A DNA stretch of 64,000 nt from Patella vulgata (GCF_932274485.2 NC_065884.2:71984046-72048045), one strand, 5' to 3'; numbered from the stretch's first letter, positions 21,923 through 33,359 are shown. The notes: generated from the letters alone by a model not told the origin. Made by a program: numbers and translations.

Positions 21923-22179
21923 CCTACGCACAGATTTTCGTTTGATAAATCACAGCTCGTTGCTGCTGTTCCGGTATCTTTAGCTGTTATCCAGTTATTA
22001 CAGTTTGGTGAAGTGAAGGCGGAAGTTCTCCGGCCCAGCAAATTATCCGTTTTTTAAAGTCTTGACTTCGTGGTGCCGTGTATAAACAATATCGCCCCGG
22101 GTGATGACTTTTAGTCGCGTTTGTCACTAATACACATTTATAGTTCACCCAGTATTGTTGTTCTAAAATATAGAAAATG

Positions 22180-22347
22180 AGAGGGGGGGGGGGGGTCGCG
22201 TCCAATCGACACAAACTAGGTCATTTCGGAACTAACACATGGTTTAATTTTATTTCAATAATTCGCTTGCACGTAGGGGTCTTTAGCAGTGGGGGGGGGG
22301 GGGGGGGCGGATAATCTGGAGAAAACCCACAAAGTTCGACAGGCAAG
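22180..22347 (-). mobile_element. type A SINE 3' part, R2 copy
   Basis: Orthologous to 13,345-13,505, with longer poly-G runs. Confidence 0.7.
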
Positions 22348-22832
22348 TAATAATATTGGCTATTGGTTTTGGATTTTTACGTTTTAATGCTTTTTTTCTA
22401 ATTTAGAACAATAATACAATCAGAGACGTGACAGGCTTACTGGATTGACCGAAGAACAACACGTGTTAGACTCACAACTAGTCAGCACAGATGTGGAGTG
22501 TGGAGATTTAACATAGAAACCACCACGATCAGCATGGGTGACAGTAAGGCACTGTTGAGGTCATGTAAGGATGGTGATTATGGTAACATTGTGTCGTTAC
22601 TGGAACGTGGAGCCAACGTTGAATATACCGATTCATATGGTAATACACCACTGCTTACAGCTATCAAGAATCATCATACAAATTGTGTAGATTTGTTACT
22701 GAATAATGAATAATCCACTGCCAATACAAAACACAGAGACAAGACTGCGAACACTCCTTTAATGATGGCAGCAAATAATGTAGATATTGTCAAATTGTTG
22801 ATAAACAGTGGGTGCCAATTAAATAAGACGAA

Positions 22833-23811
22833 ATGAAATGAAATGAAATGTTGTTTAATGGCACGTCAGCTCCAACCGGGCTATATTGCGCCAAACATAT
22901 GGTGAATTTAACGAGACAAATTAAAACAATATCACAGGAATGTATTCATATATGTAAATAAAAACAAATATCACAGAAAATATACTTAAAAATAAATATA
23001 TCAATTCCTTTACATATATAAATATTTAAAAAAACAATATATGATAAATATATACAATTAAAATTTTGAATAAAAGTTTGTCTCTTTTAAAAATGCTAGC
23101 AATTCATCATAAAGCTCCGGTTGAGCAAATAGCTGACGTACTGACTGGCAACGGTAATATTTAGATCTAATATGTTTGAGATGATTGCACTCAATCAAGA
23201 TGTGTTTCACTGTCAAAGGAACATGACAGTGAACACATTGTGGTTGAGGCTCTCGCTTTAAGATGAAAATGTGTGTTAAAAAAGTATGACCAATGCGAGA
23301 GCGACACAAAACCACTTCATCTCTCCTGCTGGTTCTATAGGAGCTTGGCCAGTCTCCTAAGAGAGGCTTAATGTGATGAAGTTTGTTTGTGTCTGCAAGA
23401 TCCCAAGACCGTTGCCAGCGGTCATATACAAATAATTTAATGGACGATTTAAAATCGGTGAAAGGTAAAAGAAATTGTGATATGGGAAGATCTAAAGCAG
23501 ACTTGGCAGCTAAGTCTGCTTGATCATTCCCTTTAATATCAACATGACTGGGGAGCCAGCAAAGGACAGTGTCCTTGCCGTTAAACTCGTGTGATAGTAG
23601 CAGACGATAAATGTCTGCTACTAAAGGGTGTACAAGCTGCTTATTGTTTATTGCCTGTAAAGAGGACAAAGAATCAGTAAATATAATGTGTTTTAAGGAT
23701 GAAGAGAATTTGATATACTCCAAAGCCTGAAAGATGGCCTGGAGTTCAGCAGTAAATATGGAAGCAGCAGGAGGAAGACGAACAGAAATGGTCTCAGATG
23801 GCGTGACAGTA
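22833..23811 (-). mobile_element. 5'-truncated LINE inserted in ASB copy 3
   Basis: The insert is flanked by perfect 13-bp direct repeats taaataagacgaa (22,820-22,832 and 23,812-23,824), and removing it restores the sequence of ASB copy 2. Orientation is minus: the 3' end is at the left with a short (CATTT)n tail (catttcatttcatttcat) and the truncated 5' end at 23,811. These are the marks of target-primed reverse transcription. The 3'-terminal ~70 bases resemble the 3' end of the type B SINEs. Confidence 0.9.
23058..23811 (-). CDS. LINE ORF2 C-terminal part: RNase H and Cys-His motif
   Basis: Open without interruption from the truncation point to the stop at 23,058. Two RNase H catalytic regions are visible: FTAELQAI (Glu) and FTDSLSSL (Asp). 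A later Asp is in GNDQADLAAK, after LCWLPSHVDIKGNDQ. The first catalytic Asp would lie beyond the truncation. The C-terminus has CVHCHVPLTVKHILIEC, a CX2C...HX4C motif usual after the RNase H or RT part of I/Nimb/Jockey-group LINEs. The frame begins at the insertion edge, so it has no start of its own and is not expected to make a product. An intact frame of ~250 codons implies a young insertion. Confidence 0.8.
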
Positions 23812-25523
23812 TAAATAAGACGAACCGGTTTAAAGATTCTGCACTACACCTGGCTGTCCGATTTAAAAATGTTAAAGTTGTTACATTACTTGTTTCCAGT
23901 GGTATTGATGTTAACCTCACTAACAAGAAAGGTGAAACAGCACTGGACATTGCTACAACTCTTCTCAACGCAGCTATATTCGGTGTATTAAAAGAACTTC
24001 TCGGTTCCGATAATGTGAACCCTGTTTGGCAGAAATGTATGGAGTATTTTGCGCCACATCGTGACATAAAATCAGCGACTAAATTAATCCAACAGGACAC
24101 TCCAATGATTGCTGCTTCATTACTAGAATACGCTTACCGTAAACAAGACATGGCAATGGTGGACACTTTAATAGACGCTGGTCTTAACCAGAATTACAAA
24201 CCCACCAGATTTAAGGTGGACACGTTTTTACATAAATGTATGGAGTATTCTGTGAGTTATTGTGACATAAAATCGGTCACAAAATTAATCCAACACGGTA
24301 CGCCTGTCAAACCCTCCTTACTGTCAGACGCTTATTGTAATGGGGACCTTGTAATGGTGGACACATTAATACAAGCTGGTCTTCACCAGAATCACGATCA
24401 GACCAGATTTACAGCTTTCATCTATTATTCTGTGTCATATAGAGATACTGAGCGGGTTAAAAAATACATCAAATATGCCAGTCCCTTCGGTGCTCTGGAG
24501 GATGGTCGGTCGTTATTAGATGTCGCATATCATGCTGAAAACTATGACATGGCGGGAATTTTACTCCAAAATGGCCATGAACTGACTTTTGGCAATTGTT
24601 TAAGAGCATTAAATTTGCATCTTAACCAATACAATCGCTTTAAACACAGTATCGTAATAATTAAACATGTAATACAGTATGGTATAGCCCACATGTATCG
24701 TTGGCGAACACAGTTCATGCCCCCCAAAATACGTCTTGAATACGACGTAGATCTTTGCGTATTTGAGAATATCAACATACTGTACTTGTTGTACATGTCC
24801 AACTTAATAAAAAACCACGAGTTACATCATAGACTCTCACAGCTGTCTATAGCTTTTAATTACCATGTAATTGTAAACAAATTACAAAACATGGCTTCCG
24901 ATCGGGCGCCATATCTTAGTCCCTCGCTAAAAGCATTACAAGAACTTGCTTCAAGTCCTATGCCCCTTGTTTGTATAACCCGTAATGTGATTTGTGAATC
25001 CCTAGGTCCGCCTAATATGTGGTTTAATGTAGGGTTATTGCCCCTGCCTGATAAACTTAAATCGTTTCTAAGATATGAAGATATCCTTCATGAAAATTTC
25101 GTTCAGATACAATTTTTGTGCCACAACATTAAATGGAATTCCACAAGGAACTGTCGATGCTTGAGATTCAGAACGTGTTTAACATGTAGCCACAGATTCG
25201 GAAGTCTTCGGGAACTTTGTGATGGAATTTGTTGAAACCATGCTCACGAATGAAACGACAAACCCTGAATGGTTACATGAATGTTGACCAACCATTCGGC
25301 CATCCAACTCCCCGAATGTTGACCAACCAAAGATGCTAGCAAGGAGTTGTATACTGTTTTTTATATGTAAATAATAAATACAGGTAAATTGCCTTTGTGA
25401 TAACGGGAGATATAGGAGTAGGCTTAGATTAGTTAGCCATCATTGCTACATTATGGTCATCTGCCAACTAATTGAATCTTACAAACATCTGCATTTCTCC
25501 AATAATATAACGTTTGAAAACTT

Positions 25524-25835
25524 AATTTCATAAATTGCTAGGCTACCAAAATAAAGCTTATCACAAAAATATAATAATGGTAAACTTAATTTTAACTTCA
25601 GTGGGAAATGTTTTTAAAAAAAACGAGAATAAATGGGAATCTAAATTTCAAATCAGCAAAGATATGGATTGGGGGAAGTATGTATATACTCAAACCTTTA
25701 TATTTACTACTGACATGAAACTAAATTTGTTTCAGTTCCGGGTAAGTCATAAAATAGTTGCTACAAATTTGCTTTGATGTAAAATTCGTATTAAACATTG
25801 CGAACTGTGTCCAGCAGACTATTGTACAGTTTAAT
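25524..25835 (+). pseudogene. L1/Tx1-like LINE remnant, copy in R2
   Basis: Duplicate of the remnant at 9635-9970; nearly identical to it, including the VSHKIVATNLL ending. Confidence 0.45.
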
Positions 25836-25944
25836 AGATACCAGGAGATAAGAGGATTTTACATAGCCTAAGCCTGTTCCCCAATCCCATTCAGACAACC
25901 TGAATAAAATATTGTTTTAAACAAAAGTTGGTTAATAATAGAAC

Positions 25945-26545
25945 AAATATTATAATAGTTGATAGTATCAATCACCAGACATTGTACAAACTCTAACATT
26001 ATGTTATAATAGATAGAACCATTCACCAGATATTGTAAAAACTCTGATATTATGTTATAATAGTTGATAGTACCAATCACCAGATATTGTACAAACCCTA
26101 ACATTATGTTATAATAGTTGATAGTAACAATCACCAGATATTGTGTTATAATAGTTGATAGTAACAATCACCAGATATTGTGTTATAATAGTTGATAGTA
26201 ACAATCACCAGATATTGTACAAACCCTAACATTATGTTATAATAGTTGATAGTACCAATAACCGGATATTGTACAAACTCTAACATTATGTTATAATAGT
26301 TGATAGTACCAATCACCAGATCTTGTACAAACTCTTAACATTATGTTATAATAGCTGATAGCACCAATAACCGGATATTGTACAAACTCTAACATTATGT
26401 TATAATAGCTGATAGTACCAATCACCAGATATTGTACAAACTCTAACATTATGTTATAATAGCTGATAGTACCAATCACCAGATATTGTACAAACCCTGA
26501 TATTATTCTATTATATAGTACCAGTCAGTCACCAGATATTATGCT
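25945..26545. repeat. 54-bp minisatellite, about 10-11 copies
   Basis: Same unit as at 10,055 and 16,095, with short-unit variants (gatattgtgttataatag) where about half a unit is lost. Confidence 0.9.
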
Positions 26546-26631
26546 TAGTAGGATTTCATATTTATAAACAAAGACTTTAAATTCAAAGCCTATATTAAGT
26601 ATTTTTCAGCTAGAAATAAAACACCATTACC

Positions 26632-27825
26632 TATAAAAACACATGTATGTATCGTGTGGTGAATTGAATACGGATCATTATTTAAATCGCCATCCCCTAC
26701 AAAAACATATCCATGTATCGTGTGGTGAATTGAATACGGATCATTATTTACATCGGTTTTCTAGATTCCCTTAGACGCCATAGTTTTCTCAAATTTAGTA
26801 ACTGCTAATTTATGATAACATTGAATCATTTATTCTTGTTAATTATTTTTATATGAGCAAGGAGTGTTTTTTCTTAAATAAATGCTTACATATATAATTG
26901 TGATGTTAAGTTTGAAAAGACTATTAAAGAAAGAATTAATGATTTGATTTTCATAGTTTGATTATAAATGGCATTAGTTTTAAATTGTAAAGGCAGTGCC
27001 ATCTTTAGTTCGAATGTTTGGTTTCATCGAAAATGTCTGAATTAATTTTCAAATCCTAACGGTTACTACCATCAATCTATTGGATCAATAACTATGTTTC
27101 GATACTATCAATTCAAAATTTCTACACGGTATTGCACAAAGGAGCAGGTGTGAACTAGTGATGATTCTATTGGAATATGCATCGCATCCGATACATTTTG
27201 GATAAAATCAAGTAAGTGGTTTAGCAATCTGATTAAAACACAGATCCTATTTCGTTTCGTTTTTATAGTTCAAAATTTCGGTTAATTTGCCTTTACTGAA
27301 CTTGGATCTGGAAGAGTTGTTATATAACCTGCGTTCTGGATAGCGTGAGGGATTAGCCAATGAAACCATCTGTTACGGCGACTTCTTGGCCTCCGTTGCA
27401 CGGAACTGTGGGTAAACCACTAGAAACGTCAATATTGATTGATTAATAAATGCCTGACGTCATAGGGCCAAAATCCGCACCTACCCCTGACATGACCTCC
27501 CACTACAACCAGTCACATCTACATGTAGTATAGGCCATTGTTTAGGAGACGAAGTCGAAAATGTTCAAAGATGTCTGAAGTGGAAATCCATCATACAGTG
27601 TGTTAGAGAAGACAGTGAAGGCGGTCACAAAGTGATGGACGGTCTTCAGGGTAATGACGGACTGTTCTACGTTCTAATAAACAATACTACATGTGTATAC
27701 AACAATTAAAGATGCATTTCCACGTACAAACGGTGTGACTACAATCATATTTAAACTAAATTAATAGTTTGCTTCAAATCCCTCTCAAAACATTTTAATC
27801 GCAAGAAAACTACCCTACGTCGTTT
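26632..27825 (+). repeat. unit flank, R2 copy
   Basis: Collinear with 16,955-18,185; 60-bp repeats at the start, then non-coding single-unit sequence shared with the window start. No gene. Confidence 0.75.
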
Positions 27826-27827
27826 AA

Positions 27828-28145
27828 GAAATGAAATGAAATGGGGTTTCACGTTCTACTGTTTAGCTCCGACCTGGGCTAATGAAGACGGGCATACGCC
27901 AAACAGTGTCCTATGAGGGAAATTTTGCCCGGACATCGGCACTACGAATGCCAACCAACATCGATGGATCTTTTACGTGCACGCCAATTTGTACACGGGA
28001 CCTCGGTTTTTCGTCCCATCCGAACGACTAGACGACTGTCCTTGTCAGGCCCTCTGTCCTGCATCACTGACAAGGGGGGGGGGGACTTTCTCGGCCACCC
28101 GACCTCCAGGCTAGCGAGGCAGCGTCTTACCCACTTAGCCACGTG
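27828..28145 (-). mobile_element. type B SINE, R2 copy
   Basis: Orthologous to 18,186-18,517, with a short deletion around the B-box region and an expanded G run. Confidence 0.8.
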
Positions 28146-28917
28146 ACCCCGCGTCGTTTAAGTATCTAATTGTTCTCACACCCCCTCCCCATTTGATTAA
28201 CACATACGTCACTTAAACACATACGTCACTCAAACACATACGTCACTGAAACAGACAATAAGCCGACAAGTTGCCAGTTGGTGATATCCTTACAATTTGG
28301 TGCAGTGGGCGCCCCACGGGTGTTTTGTCAGGGAATCCAGTATTTTTCTAGTACGACGACTGTGTCTCTCCTTTCTATGTATACACAATATACCATACGT
28401 TTAATGGAAATAACTAAGGTGTACTGTTATATACGTGATATTACCTACCAGTGTATAGTGTTATAAATGTGATATTACCTACAAGTAAAGGCACGGTATG
28501 GTGTTATACACGTGATATTACCTACCAGATAAGGTATCGTGTTATGGTGGTTATATTACCTACCAGGTAAGGTATATTGTTATACACGTGATATTACCTA
28601 CCAGGCAAGGTATCGTGTTATGGTGGTTATATTACCTGTATACATATTAGTTATAAATAGTAACTTGTACACGTCACTTACATTCGTCATTTATATATTA
28701 ACAATGTATAATCACTGAATGAATCTATTCAATATACCAGGAAAGGTCACGTGAAGTGTACACCATCAATAGAGACAGGTTATGTCACGTTGTATAGCAT
28801 CAATAGAAAGGGGAATACCCCGATATAACATAGAAACTAACAACAAATATTTAGTCTACATGAACGTCTTCTAGCACAAGTAAAACTCTTTATTTAGTAG
28901 TTTTAATAATACAGTTT

Positions 28918-29793
28918 AAGAGTAAGTTGGATACAATTTGAGTGTAATGTGGTATATATTGGATACAATTTGAGTGTAATGTGGTATATATTGGATATAA
29001 TTTGAGTGTAATGTGGTATATATTGGATATAATTTGAGTGTAATGTGGTATATATTGGATATATTTTGAGTGTAGTGTGGTATAAGTTCGATATATTTTG
29101 AGTGTAATGTTGTACAATTTGGGTATAATTTAAATGTAATGTAGTAATGTGGTATACGTGAGTATAAGTTTATTGTTTGGGGTTTAACGTCCTACTGTTA
29201 TGCTTCGGCTTGGCTAAAGAAGACTGCCTACTTTTATATAGAATTCCAACTGCGTAGTGATCCTTTACGTGCATACCAATGTGTACACGGGGTCTCGGTT
29301 TTTCGTTCCATTCCAACGACTATAACTTGTCGCTCGCCAGTCCTTCCGTCCTGTACCATTGAGTGTAATGTGGTATATATTGGATATAATTTGACTTTTA
29401 TGTGGTATATATTGGATATAATTTGAGTGTAATGTGGTATGTATTGGATAAAATTTTAGTCTAATGTGGTATGTATTTGAGTGGTATGTATTTGATATAA
29501 TTTTAGTGTAATGTGGTATATATTGAATATAATTTAAGTGTATGTGGTATATATTGGATATAATTTGTGTTTTATGTGGTATATATTGGATATAATTTGA
29601 GTGTATGTGGTATATATTGGATATAATTTGAGTGTAATGTAGTATATATTGGATATAATTTGAGTGTATGTGGTATATATTGGATATAATTTGAGTGTAT
29701 ATGGCATATATTGGATATAATTTGACTGTAATGTGATATAATTTGAGTGTAATGTGGTATACATTAGATATAATTTGAGTGTAATGTGGTATA
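28918..29793. repeat. 31-bp satellite array, R3 copy
   Basis: Same organisation as at 10,925-11,772, again split by the type B SINE. Confidence 0.9.
29172..29358 (-). mobile_element. type B SINE inside satellite, R3 copy
   Basis: Orthologous to 11,152-11,336. Confidence 0.75.
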
Positions 29794-29794
29794 G

Positions 29795-30015
29795 AGAGAG
29801 AGCGAGAAATGGAGTTTAACGTCCACTCGACACAAACTAGGTCATTTTGGGACTAACATATGGTTTCATTTTATTTCATTAATTCGCTTGCGAGTAGGGG
29901 TCTTTAGCAGTGGGAGGACCCGGAGAAAACCCACGAGGTTGGACAGGCGACCCTACTGCTTGTCACATACAACCGGGGATTTGAAACCACAGCACGCACG
30001 TGCTAACCATTCGCC
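29795..30015 (-). mobile_element. type A SINE, R3 copy with deletion
   Basis: Orthologous to 11,775-12,032 but about 30 bases of the tRNA-like head are missing. Confidence 0.75.
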
Positions 30016-30074
30016 CCCCCCCCTTCAGAACGCAAAAAGTTGAAAAGTAAAAGTTACGACAAAATGTGAGGCGA

Positions 30075-30545
30075 CAACACCCTATACAAGCCAAAATCAA
30101 TTTGAAAATAGGAAATTAAGAAATAACACACAGTGATAATAGCGCGCCTCGTTTTTTCCTAATTTCTTATTTTCGACTTGCAATTTGGCTTGTATACCCT
30201 CTTTTTGTATTTATTGATGTCAGAAAGAAGCTGCCAACACGCTATACAAGCCAAAATCAATTTGAAAATAGGAAATTAAGAAATAACACACAGCGATAAT
30301 AGCGCTCCCCGTTTTTTCCTAATTTCTTATTTTCGACTTGCATTTTGGCTTGTATACCGTCTTGTCGACTTTTGACTTAGTCATATTTTTGTACTTATTG
30401 ATGTCAGTACGAAGGCACCAACACGCATAGCAAGCCAAAATGCAACTCGAAAATTAGAAATTAGAAAATAAACACACGCGCTATTAGCGACGCTATCATT
30501 TTGGCTTGCTGTCGTACTGGCGACTTTTTGAGTTTCGCCTCGGAA
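30075..30545. repeat. hairpin cluster, R3 copy
   Basis: Orthologous to 12,085-12,545; all three inverted-repeat units are kept. Confidence 0.7.
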
Positions 30546-30818
30546 GTGGTTGTAGTCACAATTTGCCAGGTCGCAATTAAATACATGCAATTTGCGTTAA
30601 CAAAATAGTCTGTATGATAAAGTCTAGTATTAAAGGCGATATTAGCGACCTATGATTTTGGCTTGCTGTCGTGCTGTCGACTTTCCCCCTCGGAAGTTGA
30701 TGTAGTCTCTACTTTCAAGGTCACATTAGAATACGCGCATTGATAATTGAATTTCATTTAGGCCTACTGTGGTTTCATACCGCATATAAAATATACAGGT
30801 TTTCCCGATTGTATATTA

Positions 30819-31068
30819 TTATTTTTTTTTGAAATAAAGGTGTGTTCCCATTCGTGTCAGTGTGATCTGGGTTGGCACAGGAATATATATTGTTGAATAA
30901 CACCTGTACATGATTTGCATGGTTATTCGTGATGGCTGTTAATAGTGGAGTGTTGCCATAGGAATCTCTATACTCAACATTGGCCCCTCGTTTTAGAAAC
31001 AGAAGAATATCAAAAGTATCACCACACTTGCATGCTCTTAACAAGTCCTTACTTGCGCTGTTTCCCAT
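30819..31068 (-). pseudogene. antisense ankyrin fragment, R3 copy
   Basis: Same sequence and same open frame as at 12,840-13,089 (MGNSASKDLLRACK from ATG 31,068). In this unit there is no ASB gene on the other side; its upstream flank runs into the virus-like element instead. Confidence 0.6.
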
Positions 31069-31697
31069 CCTACGCACAGATTTTCGTTTGATAAATCACA
31101 GCTCGTTGCTGCTGTTCCGGTATCTTTAGTTGTTATCCAGTTATTACAGTTTGGTGAAGTGAAGGCGGAAGTTCTCCTGCCCAGCAAATTATCCGTTAGT
31201 AGTATGTGCGGTAGTCTGGAGCAATTTTGGAATTCCAGACATTCCAAAGGTCTGACGTCACACATTCCTAAGGTCTGACGTCAGAGCATTCCACAGGTGT
31301 TCTATTTATAGTTTGAATATGGTTATTGTTGACTGAACAATGAGGTTATGAATAATAAAAAAGGTTTGACTTTTGTAACGAGGGTATGGGGTCCTCGAAT
31401 TGTTTATTGGAGGGTAGGGGGGGAAGATATTTCGCTTTATAGGCAGGTGTGTAGAGGTTACATTGAGTTCACGTCAAGTGTAGCTATACCTGTATTAAGG
31501 GACAATGACCTCCGCCATTAAGCTTGACAGGTGATTTTGTCGATTTTGTTCTAAGCCAATAGTTTTAATCTACATATTTGTGACAGGGTGTAGTTAAATT
31601 TTGGTTTTAAGTTTCGAAAATCTAGGTATAAAAGGGGGTTGATTACACGTTCAAATGTAGAATTGTTTTATGAAGTTGAAAACAAGAGATTAACATT

Positions 31698-32168
31698 ATG
31701 AGTATTGACTTGTATCGAAAGGATATTGGAAATGATTATTTGGTTGTAAAATGTATTTGGCAAGAAGATGTGTGTTATCACATCAGACTGTATGGTTACG
31801 GTTTTAAGAGTGATAGATATCCAACACCCAATGGTATCATGTTTTTCGAGCGGCAATGGCAGGCCTTGATGAACACTGCCTCAGAGATAGATGAGTATTT
31901 ACAAAAAAACATTGTAAAGAAATCAGTGCCTATTGGTAATGACGTGTACGTAACGATCGACAACAAATACCCTGGAGTCAACATTCGTAAATTTTGGTGG
32001 TGTGAAGAGGAACGAATGCCAAAACCTACCCGAAAGGGTGTTCATTTAAACGTGAAACAATGGGAGGCATTGAAAGTTAGCTTCAAAGAGTTGTGTGAAA
32101 ATAATTTTACGGGTGAGGAATCACCCCTAGGTGTAGTAGGCTTAGCAAAGGCGGAGACTTGTGTATAA
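31698..32168 (+). CDS. PC4-like single-stranded-DNA-binding protein (virus-like element)
   Basis: 156 residues from ATG 31,698. The segment VNIRKFWWCEEERMPKP followed by TRKGVHLNVKQWEALK matches the PC4/Sub1 (transcriptional coactivator p15) pattern, in which IRKYY..DG..KP.KKGI.L...QW..L forms the ssDNA-binding fold. The N-terminal half (CYHIRLYG.....TPNGIMFFERQWQALMN) reads as a second, more diverged copy of the same module. The protein thus looks like a tandem PC4-like protein of viral type. In the element it would act on replicating or transcribed DNA; this role is inferred. Confidence 0.6.
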   Translation: MSIDLYRKDIGNDYLVVKCIWQEDVCYHIRLYGYGFKSDRYPTPNGIMFFERQWQALMNTASEIDEYLQKNIVKKSVPIGNDVYVTIDNKYPGVNIRKFWWCEEERMPKPTRKGVHLNVKQWEALKVSFKELCENNFTGEESPLGVVGLAKAETCV

Positions 32169-32279
32169 TTTCTGTCCAACGTATTTTGTATTGGTCGGTC
32201 TGTGCGAACCAATAATATAACGAGTTGTATGTATATATATAAATAGATGCCTAACTATTGAGTTATCATACGAAACAGC

Positions 32280-33263
32280 ATGGCTTCACCCAAGATATCA
32301 GATGTTTCAGTCGGTTTGACATTGAGTTTAGGGGACAATGATAATACAACCCCTGAAATATTACTGAAGGCTGGTTATTTAGGGTTGAAGCGTAAAATGG
32401 TTTTTAAGATGACATTAAAAGAGTGGAGTCGGGTTGTTGATCGTTTCAAAAGATATTTATCCTGTACAAAACCTACCAAATTTGCCATCAACAGTGAGTT
32501 AAGCTGTGAACTGGGAACCGCCCGCCAAATGGTTCTGGAGAGAAAAAATGGTAGACAATTGGTGATACCCGAAAAAACCTTTTCCGACCTAACGGGCGTG
32601 TCTCGAGTTACAAGATCGTTCAAGCGCGGCCGTTATCATGTGTATGGTTGTTCGCCTGCCAAGTCGGGTCTCGGGGTAAAGGATTGGAGTTTGTTAAAAT
32701 CTGGACAGGCGTGGCACAATACTCCAGAGGAATGTGTTTCTGCAGCAAACAATGAAGGATGGGACCAGCCTGATTGCTACAGCACGGAAGTACGCGTAGA
32801 AGGGGTCCACGCCGAAAATCAACTCATTTTCCACGAGGATCTTGTAGATGCGGAGGAACACGTTACACACCTCGTACCGTGCACCATGTGCTCAAAACAT
32901 ATGCATGTCAATGACGACCATTACTGTCCTGCCGAAAATATACGTACGTTAGTTGTGCAAATATTGGGAGACATGATCAACACGGAGATTTCAAAAAGTG
33001 TAACCGGTTGCTGTGAAGGTTGTCTCAACGGTCGTGGAGGGCAGCTTGAACATACATGCCTGGGGATCGACTATTGGTTCGATGAAATCAACTTTGTGGA
33101 CTTGTACTTCGAATCCTGTTTTCTAGAGTTGAACAAAGATCGTTTTTTACAGATAGCACGATTCGTCCCAGAGATTCGCGATCAGAGCGAAGAGTTGTTT
33201 CTACACGCAACGTTGTATTGGAAACCTCAAATCCTAGAATGTGTTCACACGTTGACTAAATAA
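32280..33263 (+). CDS. Cys-rich protein of unknown function (virus-like element)
   Basis: 327 residues from ATG 32,280, preceded by a TATA-like stretch at about 32,230. Residues ~25-65 (AGYLGLKRKMVFKMTLKEWSR) faintly recall the PC4-type strand-strand-helix of the neighbour, which may mean common descent. The C-terminal half holds a probable zinc-binding cluster: LVPCTMCSKHMHVNDDHYC and later CCEGCLNGRGG with HTC. I do not recognise the family and propose no function. It lies 111 bases after the PC4-like ORF and 96 bases before the ATPase. Confidence 0.5.
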   Translation: MASPKISDVSVGLTLSLGDNDNTTPEILLKAGYLGLKRKMVFKMTLKEWSRVVDRFKRYLSCTKPTKFAINSELSCELGTARQMVLERKNGRQLVIPEKTFSDLTGVSRVTRSFKRGRYHVYGCSPAKSGLGVKDWSLLKSGQAWHNTPEECVSAANNEGWDQPDCYSTEVRVEGVHAENQLIFHEDLVDAEEHVTHLVPCTMCSKHMHVNDDHYCPAENIRTLVVQILGDMINTEISKSVTGCCEGCLNGRGGQLEHTCLGIDYWFDEINFVDLYFESCFLELNKDRFLQIARFVPEIRDQSEELFLHATLYWKPQILECVHTLTK

Positions 33264-33359
33264 CTTTTTTTTTTTTTTTTTTTTTTTATGATTATAATTT
33301 TCATTTTCTATATGTATTACATTTGTACTTTGATATAATAAAAGATTAAACATTTTTAA

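Larger units (their letters stand above)
22534..25235 (+). pseudogene. ASB-like copy 3, broken by a stop and a LINE
   Basis: ATG 22,534 opens MGDSKALL: two residues of the MGNxxSK signal are missing, so the myristoylation Ser is displaced. The first frame stops in-frame at 22,711 (after LLNNE), and a 979-bp LINE is inserted at 22,833 after NKT. To the right of the insertion the sequence is still open from about 23,825 to 25,235 and matches copy 2 closely. It includes the middle repeats, the BC box, the LPLP box and the longest tail of the three copies, ending RELCDGIC. This tail is probably the ancestral C-terminus, since copies 1 and 2 each reach an earlier stop through a small deletion. The near-intact 3' half suggests that loss was recent or that gene conversion from the other copies continues. 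Confidence 0.8.
18663..28293 (+). repeat. segmental repeat unit R2
   Basis: Second unit of the array. Relative to R1 it carries a 1147-bp solo-LTR-like insertion (19,094-20,240), a LINE insertion in the ASB copy (22,833-23,811) and a deletion of about 0.7 kb that removed the hairpin cluster and part of the antisense ankyrin fragment (junction near 21,727). Otherwise it is collinear. Confidence 0.85.
28294..31195 (+). repeat. segmental repeat unit R3, incomplete
   Basis: Collinear with R1 from 10,270 to about 13,220, then stops at ttatccgtt; beyond this point R1 and R2 continue towards their ASB gene, whereas here the virus-like element begins. R3 therefore has no ASB gene. Confidence 0.85.
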
